Of a DNA stretch of 36,784 nucleotides, positions 29,821 through 36,784 are shown piece after piece. The notes below the pieces were generated by a model. That model had not been told where the DNA came from. It saw only the letters and a list, made by a program, of their open reading frames with translations, and did no database searches. Source of the DNA: a virus; IMG/VR virus record IMGVR_UViG_3300025128_000137, positions 1 through 36,784 of that record; one strand, written 5' to 3'. Made by a program: the position numbers and the translations under genes. Numbering within the stretch: the stretch's first letter is position 1; the number at the start of each line of letters is the position of its first letter.

Positions 29821-29856
29821 GCTTAGAGCTACTGAGAGGCCGTTAGCCGCATTTAA

Positions 29857-29884
29857 AAGGGGACCCCCTACCCTTACCCTCCCC
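29857..29884 (-). other. G-quadruplex motif and weak terminator after the lysis operon
   Basis: On the minus strand, just after the last lysis gene, four G runs occur in 21 bases: GGGG-A-GGG-TAA-GGG-TA-GGGGG (29884-29864), a full match to the four-run quadruplex rule. Directly after comes AGGG-GGTC-CCCT-TTT, a weak hairpin with a T run. No stronger minus-strand terminator is seen in this gap. Confidence 0.6.
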
Positions 29885-29896
29885 TAAATCGCAGGA

Positions 29897-30199
29897 TTAG
29901 TGACCGTTCTTCACCAGCTTTTCAACAGCCGTCACTCGCTCATTCACGGCATCGAGCTTGGCGACCACCACTTTATTGTGAAGTTCAATTGTCTCCAGCA
30001 GCTGGCCCCGGCTGTCTTCCCGCTGATCCCTGTCTTCCTTCCTTTGCTGTTCGAGGTGTTCAAGGTTCTGCTCCAGCAGCGCCTGCCGAGCTTCGAGCCC
30101 GTTCACCTTTCGATGGCAGCCAACAAGGACACCCACAAGCGCCACCCATGCCCACTCAAGGATTTTGCCCAGCGCGGTTTCAGCGTCCACGGCCATCAC
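29897..30199 (-). CDS. Membrane-anchored coiled-coil protein of the lysis cassette
   Basis: 100 residues. One membrane segment at about 13-28 (I-L-E-W-A-W-V-A-L-V-G-V-L-V-G-C), then a long charged coiled coil to the end (L-E-Q-N-L-E-H-L-E-Q-Q-R-K-E-D). This plan fits an inner-membrane spanin-like or DUF2730-like phage protein. It overlaps the preceding holin candidate by four bases. No outer-membrane spanin lipoprotein was found. Confidence 0.6.
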   Translation of the reverse strand: MMAVDAETALGKILEWAWVALVGVLVGCHRKVNGLEARQALLEQNLEHLEQQRKEDRDQREDSRGQLLETIELHNKVVVAKLDAVNERVTAVEKLVKNGH

Positions 30200-30519
30200 T
30201 TGTCACGCCACTCAATTAATCTTTTGAGCCCAAAGACAGCACCCGTGATTCCGAGCCAACCAACTACATACCAGTCCGGGGTGGCGCCGTTCAGGATTGC
30301 GAACCCCTCTCGAACGTAGGGTTGCAGCTTAGGGATGAAGGACATGATGGCAGGCAGTGACCAGAGAAGGACTAGGTATTCGTCTTTCCAGCCGCTCTGG
30401 TCGGAGGTGTTTTTCAGGCGTTCAATTTCAGCTTCAACCTGCGCCTCTTTTACGCGGGCTTTCCTTTCGGCGCGCTTTGAAAAGAAGCTAAGTATTGCGC
30501 TGCCGACCGTCCCCCACAT
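30196..30519 (-). CDS. Holin candidate (3TM-like)
   Basis: 107 residues. A basic and acidic amphipathic N-terminal part (F-F-S-K-R-A-E-R-K-A-R-V-K-E-A-Q) precedes W-K-D-E-Y-L-V-L-L-W-S-L-P-A-I-M-S-F-I-P and a second hydrophobic part W-Y-V-V-G-W-L-G-I-T-G-A-V-F-G. This type, with W-K-D-E-(Y/W), is common near phage lysozymes and is usually called a holin of the three-helix group. It lies directly after the 62-residue membrane gene. Confidence 0.6.
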   Translation of the reverse strand: MWGTVGSAILSFFSKRAERKARVKEAQVEAEIERLKNTSDQSGWKDEYLVLLWSLPAIMSFIPKLQPYVREGFAILNGATPDWYVVGWLGITGAVFGLKRLIEWRDK

Positions 30520-30708
30520 TTACCTGTCCATCGGCAACACGGTTTCTTTTTTCAGGTATCCGGCAAGTGCAGTTACGAACGTCACACTAGCAGCGACCAG
30601 CGTTGCCCTCGGTTGGAGGACGTCGAACTGAATTAACAGCTCGAAAAAAAGAGTCATACCCATGCCCGCAAGTGCGGCTGCTGTGATTGTTGATGACGGC
30701 TGTTTCAT
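30520..30708 (-). CDS. Small two-helix membrane protein, holin candidate
   Basis: 62 residues from ATG 30708, overlapping the stop of the 35-residue gene as ATGA. Two hydrophobic helices (A-A-A-L-A-G-M-G-M-T-L-F-F-E-L-L and A-T-L-V-A-A-S-V-T-F-V-T-A-L-A-G) with a charged tail K-K-E-T. A class II holin or holin partner is likely from size, topology and neighbours. Confidence 0.65.
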   Translation of the reverse strand: MKQPSSTITAAALAGMGMTLFFELLIQFDVLQPRATLVAASVTFVTALAGYLKKETVLPMDR

Positions 30709-30812
30709 GCTATGGCCGCCCCCAGAATTACACCGAACACAAAGCCAGCCAGAACAATGGCGGTGGCTTCTCGCCTGTACTTTTCAATAATCACTTCCAA
30801 GTTCTCTAACAT
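30705..30812 (-). CDS. 35-residue membrane peptide in the lysis cassette
   Basis: From ATG 30812 with GGGAG upstream, two bases after the lysozyme stop. Charged first half (M-L-E-N-L-E-V-I-I-E-K-Y-R-R-E) then one membrane segment (A-I-V-L-A-G-F-V-F-G-V-I-L-G-A-A-I-A). The ATGA overlap with the next gene supports translation. It may modulate the holin. Confidence 0.7.
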   Translation of the reverse strand: MLENLEVIIEKYRREATAIVLAGFVFGVILGAAIA

Positions 30813-30813
30813 T

Positions 30814-31230
30814 TCATTCTCCCTTAATCATTGCCGCAATTCTTGCGGCTCGCTCTGGAGTTTGTCGTGCCCACCGACTGTCCAGCGCCTCTTGAGCTGC
30901 GGCCAAGCGATCATTCCTTTCCAGAGCCAGCAGCATCCTTTTGAAATTCAATACGCCCCTAACCCCAAGCTGATAAGACATGTTAGCCAACGCCAGCTGG
31001 ATCTCCATGTCCTGTTTCGAGAATGGCTCCCAAGCCTTCGCTATCTCTTCCGCTCTTTCCATGGCTAGTATTTCAAGCCATAACTCTCCCACCGCTTTCG
31101 GCAGCTTTACACTGCGCCGCTCATCAATTAAAAAACCATAACCAATCGTGAGGAAACCACGAGTGTCCCGGTACGGATGCCCCGACCACCCCTCATCCCT
31201 CTTTAGCGCACCTATCAAGTCACTAATCAT
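30814..31230 (-). CDS. T4-type lysozyme (GH24 endolysin)
   Basis: 138 residues, GGGAGCAG site. The catalytic triad is in place with the exact T4 spacing: Glu 13 (K-R-D-E-G), Asp 22 (Y-R-D-T) and Thr 28 (F-L-T-I-G-Y-G). It cuts peptidoglycan between MurNAc and GlcNAc. No signal peptide or signal-arrest-release helix is present, so it needs a holin to reach the wall. Followed by small membrane genes. Confidence 0.92.
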   Translation of the reverse strand: MISDLIGALKRDEGWSGHPYRDTRGFLTIGYGFLIDERRSVKLPKAVGELWLEILAMERAEEIAKAWEPFSKQDMEIQLALANMSYQLGVRGVLNFKRMLLALERNDRLAAAQEALDSRWARQTPERAARIAAMIKGE

Positions 31231-31306
31231 CTTCTGCTCCCTGCGCCCACACGCTCGTCAAGTAAATCAAAACGAAGGGCGTTACAAACCCAATTACAAA
31301 ACACAT
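31223..31306 (-). CDS. Possible 27-residue hydrophobic leader peptide before lysozyme
   Basis: From ATG 31306, directly after the stop of the giant gene, to TAG 31223, overlapping the lysozyme start. The product is M-C-F-V-I-G-F-V-T-P-F-V-L-I-Y-L-T-S-V-W-A-Q then G-A-E-D-D, one membrane segment. There is no strong ribosome-binding site. It could be a small lysis peptide or only a coupling ORF. Confidence 0.4.
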   Translation of the reverse strand: MCFVIGFVTPFVLIYLTSVWAQGAEDD

Positions 31307-31307
31307 T

Positions 31308-34300
31308 CTACCGCAAGTACGAACTTGAAATGGCTTTTGCTGACTGCCGATAGTCGCGGACCGCTGTAACAACCTGCGGGTTTTCCCATAGGAAGCGCTG
31401 CCTTACCGCGCTCCCGATGTCATTCCACGCCTTGTTCAAGTAGTAGCGAGCCATCTCCGGGTTTTGCTGCATCAGCCCCCTGAACTGGGGTGACTGAACC
31501 ATGGGCGTAAGGTGCTGGAAGCGCGCCTTGCCCATCACTTCTGCGTACTTTCGGTAGTCCTCGCCGCTAAGTTCAACCCCCATAATTGAGCGACCGGGCT
31601 TTCCTTTGAACAAGCCCAAGTCAAGCAGCGCGCTTACCAGTGGTTGGTTTTGTTGCTGGCTAACTTTGGTCGGCACCCCCGGTATCGGGCTCGTTATGTT
31701 TTCGATGGGCTCCCCGGCAACATCCAATACCTCTTGCAGCTTTTGTCTTTCACCCGGAATGCGAGCCCTAACTTGATCGACAATGGTTCTCGCCTCACGC
31801 AGAAACGGGTCGGCTTTCCATGTGGGTTGCGCCACGATGTTTGGCATTGCAAAAGAGCCCGCCAGCCTGCCAATGTACTGGCTTGCGTATCGGTCAGGAT
31901 CCGTCATGGCTTCGCCAAAATCAAAAATGCCCCGCAGGAACGTCTTGTCCCCTAGGTTCGACATCAGCGAACCCATTATCATGGAGCCCAGCTTGTCTGT
32001 TTCGGGTCCGGTCGAATACTTGGCGATCTCTGTTGCATCAGCAGCAACGCCGAGCAACATACCGACAGGCTCAAACCGATTGTATTTAATCCATTTGTCC
32101 CCGACCTTTATGCTATAAGGCTGCCAGCCCTGCGCCATTAGCAGCCTCTTCTCGTTATCATCTTCAGGGCCGTTGCCTGACATTTCGCCATCGTCCGTTG
32201 CAAGGGCGACTGCAAGGTATACCCCGGTTCCCACAAGCCAGCGACCCATCTGAATAGCCTTCGCGTCAGCGCCGTTTTTGCCAGCAAGATCATCCCTGAC
32301 TTTCTGCATCATAAACCCGGCGCCGGGAGTGAACCTTACCGCTTCTCGCACTATATTCGTGGGAGTGCGAAGGAAAGGTACGACAAACTCACCGATCTTG
32401 CTTTGCCTTAAAAAGCGCTTGAGTGCCCGCGTGTTAGGCCCCATCGGGGTAGTAAAGGTCATCCTAGCCGCTTCTGTTTTGGCCTCCTCTACAATCTCCG
32501 GGTGATCCTGAAGGCGCCCCATAATCTGGTCATAAATACCTTTGGTTTCCTGCCAGCTATTACCCTCAGCTTCGGCCTTGCGCATTGCCAGCTCAGACGC
32601 CGTGCCGTAATAACCAATGGCCTTCCAAAATTCATCCTCTGCCAACAGCAACCTGCCCGGAGTCCTGACGATACTTCCGAGCTTGCCCTCAATTGCTTCC
32701 CTGTGTTCGAGCATGGTGGCGCCGCCAAGCTGGGGCTCCCCGGTAACGAGCGCGTTTTTAAACAGCTTGGCCCCTGCGCTCAATCCCGATATAGAGCCCG
32801 ACCATCTGGCGGCCATCTGCCTGAGGGTGGGGCTTCCCTTCATGGGGGTAAGAGCCGCCGCAGTTCGGGAAACATTTTCCAGCAACTGAAAAGCCATGTT
32901 GGAAATGTTATTAACTGCATGGGTGTCTGGCCCACTCAGGATAGAGTTAATCCAGTATTCATAGAATTTATCCCACAGTCCCGGCGTGTAGACCTTCTCG
33001 ATATTGCTCGAAACCTCGGAGGCGTTATTCTGCGCCTTTTGGATTTGGTCAACAAAAGCCATGGCGCTTTCAAAATTGCCCATCGTTCCTGAGCCCAGCT
33101 TATCCATCACCGCACTTGGAATTGCCTCCAGAACTTTTGATGCCTCGGCAAACTCTTTCGCTTGGGTCTGCAATGCCCTGAGCTGTCGTCCAGCTTCGGT
33201 CCGTTGCCCAAGATGCGGTGCCATCAAAACGCCAAACTTGGAGGCAAGCGACATCGCTGTAGCAGCATTAGCCTCAGTGCGATCATTGGCAGCTACGTTT
33301 ACAGCGTCTATCATCTCTTTGTAGGTGTTCATTACCAGCTGCCCGCTAAGCGCTAGGTCCTCTGCGTTCTGCCGGTCGGTCGCAGTCCTCTCAAGTAAAG
33401 CGCGAGTTTCTTCAGTCGGGTTTTGCAGGAACCGCTGCATCGCGTCGAATTGCAACTGGTTCTGGTCTTGAGTGCCGCCCCGCTGCGACCGGATGTTATT
33501 TTCAAACAGATCAGCCATGAACTGAATCGGCGCTGCCTCATTTGGCCGGATCCCGGCAATTCGGTACTTGCCATCGGCCACATCGACTTGCGCGGTTGGC
33601 GCGGTTGCTGGCTGGACCGTGGGACTAAGCGCTGCCTGAACAGAAGGCGCTACATCAGGATAGGTAACCTGCCCATCCCTCATGACCTGCGAAATATCTT
33701 CCGGGTTAAAGAGAACATAAAATTCTTCACCGCCCGGTACATCCTGCCCCCTTTGCGATCCTGAGACCTCTCGAACACCAACCTTTACGCCGGGGATCTT
33801 GTTGGCTGCCAGAATCCTGCTTGCTTCCTCAGCCCCAACTTGCGCCTCCAGCTGCTCTAAAAGATCACCTCCAGTATCAAAGCGCTGGGCGCCACTACCC
33901 GGACCCAAATACTCATCTCTAACAAAATTCTTGACCGCTTCGGGCTGCTTGTTAAAAGGAGCCTGATAGTCCAGCATGTTATCTATTATCTGGTCAGGAA
34001 TATCGACGGTGTAGGTATGCTCTCCCGAATACCGGCGGTGCAAGTCAGTCAGGTTATTTTGGACCTCAGCTACCTTTGCCGCGCTAAACGCGTCTCCGCG
34101 CCCCTGCATTGCCTGCGCAAACAGCTTCGGTTCGCCATACATGATTGCTTCTTCATATATTGATGACAGCTCCATGTCCCCAGCCGCTTCTGCTTGGTTG
34201 GATAGGTCCGCTAACTCCTCGTAGAACCTTGGCATTCCCGTTATGAATTGACCAGCTGCTTCCGGCGATTTGGAAAAGTAAAAGCCTTTGCCATATACCT

Positions 34301-36170
34301 GCATTCCCTGCCCGGTCCCAATGTAAGACCTGTCAAACTGATCGAACTTTGCTCCGCTTCCATGGAAAACGGTCTGTGGTTGCACTGGCCCTGTCGTTTC
34401 TGCCTGAACGCGCTCTTGGGTCAGGGATCTTGCGGCGTTAGCCAACAGCCCATTGAGGTCCCCTCTGGAGAACTTTGTCTTCATGCCGCTCTCACGCAGC
34501 CACTCGCGGATCCACACAAGCAAGCGCTCGAAAGCATTGTTCTTTTTGAAGGGCCTGCTTTCCGCGTATTTTGCAATAACCTCTTGTACCAAAACCTGAT
34601 CTTCACCGAACTGCGCTATGGCAGGCGCATAGTCTCGGCGTACTTCTTCAGCTATCCGTTTTATATCTGCATCGCGCTCAATCAGATCTAGTACCTGCTT
34701 GCGCACTTTTGAAAATTTCTTTTCCCCCAGCATTGTTTCTAAACCAAAATGACCTACGGCTTCATGCGCCAAGGTCTTTTCTACATCGGCTGGCGTGGTA
34801 AGCATTTCGGCGTTAAGGAAAATCTCATTACCTTTGCGCAGCCCTCTGGCGTTTATTGCGCGCTCAGGGCCTACGCTATCCATCAGCTCATTCCATGTTT
34901 CCTGCGGCATACCAGTAACGAACTGCGGCACCACCGCAACACTTAACCCCTTCCACTTCTTGATGATCGGGTCAATCTGAGCCTGCACACTTTCTGCGCG
35001 CTTCTGCGCAGCAGCGGTTTGCTCTTCAGTTGGCACGAACGGAGTGGGTGCCTCTGGTATTGGGTTGCCTTGCGGGTCTACAACGGTGGACGTCTGACCG
35101 CTTGTTGACGCAGGCATTTTCCTGCCATCGGGACCTAGTATTACGCTCCAGCCCTGCCCCTCTGTTGGTGCTGCCTCATCAACCGGACCTTCATCGGTTG
35201 CCAGCCCTTCCAGATCGGAGCGTATAGCCTCGCTTCGCTCTTCTCGTGTTGGGAGCGCTGACCTTTGCAATCCTGCGCCTAACAAGAAAGCCGGAGCTAT
35301 CACAGGAAGCCCACGCTTGGTTGCTGTTAGCGGATCTTCACCTGTAATTAAAGCCTCGGCAGGCTCTTCCGCCAATTCAGTTGCCGCTTCCGCAATTCCG
35401 GTAGCCGCCTTGCCTCCCCATTTGCGGGTTACTGGCGATAACATTCTGCCTAGGGGGAGGGCACCCAAGGCTGCGGTTGCCCCAGTCATTTTCCAAGCAT
35501 CTTCTCTGGCTTGCTCGCGTGAAACCCCTGCGTCCAGCTGGTCAAAATAAGTTCCCCCGAACCCCTCCTGTGGAGCGCCGAGGGCAAGACCAAGTGGTAG
35601 GGCTGCCGCAAGAGGCGCCCCGGCTGCCATCGCTCCCGCGCCAGCAGCAAACGGAAGCGCTATTGATGCAGCCCCTTGGCCAAGCGCAGAAGCCAGCCAA
35701 TCGCCACGAAGCACCGCGTCCCAGTTATACTCTCCTGTGTCTTCGTCATACCACTGCTGGCCGACCGCAGTTTCTGGCCGGTTAGCTTGCTGAACCCCCC
35801 GGCCATAGTCTATTAATTGCTGGCCAAAACCCCTCATCTTTGGGGTGTCAGCGTGGGCGTCAATCATGCCTCCGACAGTAAGAGGGAGATGGCCTAACCC
35901 GGTCTTAATGCCCCGCAGCGCATCCTGATACCAAGGCAGCGTGTTGTAGTTTCGTTCGTAAGCGCTGTCAATTTGTTCATCCGTCGCACCCGGCACGGCC
36001 TGTCGCGCTCGCTCACGAAAGTCTGGCAGAGTTGGCCCGCTTGTGAACACAGGGGCACGATCAAAGTTACGCTTATAAGCTGAGCGAATCTGGTCTAAAG
36101 ATGCAGGGATCCCCGCCTCCCTTACGCCTGCATTAAACTCCTCAAAAGAAGGGGTGCGGGGCTCAGCCAT
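31308..36170 (-). CDS. Giant polyvalent internal virion protein
   Basis: 1,620 residues. The N-terminus has two related helical units, each ending S-A-Y-(K/E)-R-N. An Ala/Gly-rich hydrophobic stretch follows at about 165-200. A zincin-like motif H-E-A-V-G-H is at 469-474. A fold resembling ADP-ribosyltransferases spans about 600-825, with F-H-G-S at 602-605, Y-G-K-G-F-Y-F-S and a closing E-E-F-Y-V-L-F-N-P-E-D. The C-terminal 550 residues include V-V-P-F-L-R-T-P-T-N-I near 1258, typical of polyvalent-protein-associated domains. Such proteins ride in the virion and enter the cell with DNA. The start has no clear ribosome-binding site. Confidence 0.8.
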   Translation of the reverse strand: MAEPRTPSFEEFNAGVREAGIPASLDQIRSAYKRNFDRAPVFTSGPTLPDFRERARQAVPGATDEQIDSAYERNYNTLPWYQDALRGIKTGLGHLPLTVGGMIDAHADTPKMRGFGQQLIDYGRGVQQANRPETAVGQQWYDEDTGEYNWDAVLRGDWLASALGQGAASIALPFAAGAGAMAAGAPLAAALPLGLALGAPQEGFGGTYFDQLDAGVSREQAREDAWKMTGATAALGALPLGRMLSPVTRKWGGKAATGIAEAATELAEEPAEALITGEDPLTATKRGLPVIAPAFLLGAGLQRSALPTREERSEAIRSDLEGLATDEGPVDEAAPTEGQGWSVILGPDGRKMPASTSGQTSTVVDPQGNPIPEAPTPFVPTEEQTAAAQKRAESVQAQIDPIIKKWKGLSVAVVPQFVTGMPQETWNELMDSVGPERAINARGLRKGNEIFLNAEMLTTPADVEKTLAHEAVGHFGLETMLGEKKFSKVRKQVLDLIERDADIKRIAEEVRRDYAPAIAQFGEDQVLVQEVIAKYAESRPFKKNNAFERLLVWIREWLRESGMKTKFSRGDLNGLLANAARSLTQERVQAETTGPVQPQTVFHGSGAKFDQFDRSYIGTGQGMQVYGKGFYFSKSPEAAGQFITGMPRFYEELADLSNQAEAAGDMELSSIYEEAIMYGEPKLFAQAMQGRGDAFSAAKVAEVQNNLTDLHRRYSGEHTYTVDIPDQIIDNMLDYQAPFNKQPEAVKNFVRDEYLGPGSGAQRFDTGGDLLEQLEAQVGAEEASRILAANKIPGVKVGVREVSGSQRGQDVPGGEEFYVLFNPEDISQVMRDGQVTYPDVAPSVQAALSPTVQPATAPTAQVDVADGKYRIAGIRPNEAAPIQFMADLFENNIRSQRGGTQDQNQLQFDAMQRFLQNPTEETRALLERTATDRQNAEDLALSGQLVMNTYKEMIDAVNVAANDRTEANAATAMSLASKFGVLMAPHLGQRTEAGRQLRALQTQAKEFAEASKVLEAIPSAVMDKLGSGTMGNFESAMAFVDQIQKAQNNASEVSSNIEKVYTPGLWDKFYEYWINSILSGPDTHAVNNISNMAFQLLENVSRTAAALTPMKGSPTLRQMAARWSGSISGLSAGAKLFKNALVTGEPQLGGATMLEHREAIEGKLGSIVRTPGRLLLAEDEFWKAIGYYGTASELAMRKAEAEGNSWQETKGIYDQIMGRLQDHPEIVEEAKTEAARMTFTTPMGPNTRALKRFLRQSKIGEFVVPFLRTPTNIVREAVRFTPGAGFMMQKVRDDLAGKNGADAKAIQMGRWLVGTGVYLAVALATDDGEMSGNGPEDDNEKRLLMAQGWQPYSIKVGDKWIKYNRFEPVGMLLGVAADATEIAKYSTGPETDKLGSMIMGSLMSNLGDKTFLRGIFDFGEAMTDPDRYASQYIGRLAGSFAMPNIVAQPTWKADPFLREARTIVDQVRARIPGERQKLQEVLDVAGEPIENITSPIPGVPTKVSQQQNQPLVSALLDLGLFKGKPGRSIMGVELSGEDYRKYAEVMGKARFQHLTPMVQSPQFRGLMQQNPEMARYYLNKAWNDIGSAVRQRFLWENPQVVTAVRDYRQSAKAISSSYLR

Positions 36171-36175
36171 AACTG

Positions 36176-36784
36176 CTATCTAGGAAGTATTTGAGAAAGG
36201 GCGTCTAACTGGGCGTCAACGCCTTGTGGAACTCTCGTCGCCCCGCCGCCAAAATAACCGCCCCCAAGCAGGCTGCCGCCAGAAGCATAGCGCGGCACAA
36301 GTAACCCCTCTATATATTGTTTTCTTTGCATTAGTCGCGCATAGCTTGGATCATTTTTGTCTGTGATTTGAGCCATTTTGTTTTCAATGTCAATCAGCTC
36401 TTTTGCGTACCTGTCTTCCCAGCGCTCTGATTTTTCCAGTTGTTGTTTTGCAAAGTTTCTTGCATATGATTGAGCTTCAAGCTGACGCGCATCTGCTGTC
36501 TGTCCTATGTAAGCATCAGCCAAACTTTGCCCAAAACCTTGGCCTTTGCTTGCGTTGCCCAGCATCCTTAGCCCGGTCATCATCATGTTTATGTTGGGAT
36601 CTCCCCCACCAAAACCAAACAAACGCTCTTGCCATGATTTAGCTGGCTCTCCAGTCGCCCCCCTTTGTTGCGGAAACCCAGATGTGTCTATTTCGGTGAG
36701 GCGGGGTTGCGGAAGCGTAGACATATCTATTGGTGTAACGCGTTCTTGCGACACTGCGACTTCTGTTGCTGGCCCTTCTGATTC
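36176..36784 (-). CDS. Putative internal virion protein, 5' end cut by window
   Basis: The frame is open to base 36784; the first start inside the window is GTG 36754, but joining the ends gives ATG two codons further up at base 6, for a 204-residue protein. The sequence has P-x-x-S-W-Q-E-R-L-F-G-F-G near residue 55, then Q-G-F-G-Q-S-L-A-D-A-Y-I-G-Q, a coiled coil (Q-Q-L-E-K-S-E-R-W-E-D-R-Y), and a Gly-rich end. No family recognised. It lies before the giant virion gene and probably helps form the ejected complex. Confidence 0.7.
   Translation of the reverse strand, partial: ESEGPATEVAVSQERVTPIDMSTLPQPRLTEIDTSGFPQQRGATGEPAKSWQERLFGFGGGDPNINMMMTGLRMLGNASKGQGFGQSLADAYIGQTADARQLEAQSYARNFAKQQLEKSERWEDRYAKELIDIENKMAQITDKNDPSYARLMQRKQYIEGLLVPRYASGGSLLGGGYFGGGATRVPQGVDAQLDALSQILPR

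Noticed and set aside
32502-33092. 196-codon plus-strand ORF inside the giant virion gene
   Set aside because: Antisense shadow of a coding region with strong protein motifs; no ribosome-binding site or promoter.

Overview
The window reads as one complete tailed-phage genome of 36,784 bp, most likely with a short tail (podovirus type). It has a P22-like portal, an N4-gp56-type major capsid protein, a gp10-like tail hub, a large terminase and a 1,620-residue internal virion protein. I see no tape measure, sheath or tail-tube gene. The two ends fit together: the gene running off base 1 on the minus strand gets its stop codon, and the gene entering from base 36784 gets an in-frame ATG, when the ends are joined. 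The sequence is therefore probably a circular or circularly permuted genome cut at an arbitrary point. A boxA-like element close to gammaproteobacterial rRNA leaders suggests a gammaproteobacterial host (inference). No integrase, repressor, DNA polymerase, primase, helicase or RNA polymerase is recognisable.

Layout: (1) Minus strand, 21078 down to 1, then across the seam from 36784 down to 29897, is the late region. In transcription order it holds small genes, a NinB-like protein, a secreted protein, a metallophosphoesterase with an apparent ATT start, a DUF3310 protein, small and large terminase, portal, scaffold, capsid and a putative decoration protein. A strong internal terminator follows, then a four-gene sugar/methyl-transfer cassette (TPR-glycosyltransferase, methyltransferase, two GT-A glycosyltransferases). 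After that come head-tail, tail and internal virion genes, the giant polyvalent protein (zincin plus ADP-ribosyltransferase-like regions), a T4-type lysozyme and several small membrane lysis genes. (2) Plus strand, 21834 to 29208, is the early region. It holds an ArdC antirestriction protein, many small genes (zinc ribbons, HTH proteins, membrane peptides, a VRR-NUC-like nuclease) and an ERF annealing protein with a YqaJ exonuclease. (3) 29209-29820 is a one-gene cassette with its own promoter, palindromes, boxA and a terminator identical to the one upstream of it. (4) 21079-21833 is the divergent control region.

The standout is a set of four hammerhead self-cleaving ribozymes in the spacers of the early operon, each just upstream of a gene. 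Two are type I (22787-22835 and 23562-23619). Two are type II (24315-24379 and 25259-25335). Every core base is present. The type II pair differ in helix sequence but keep base pairing, and they share a loop I-to-3' flank pseudoknot. They should cut the early polycistronic RNA into separate pieces, and one ribozyme has the stop codon of its upstream gene inside its catalytic core.
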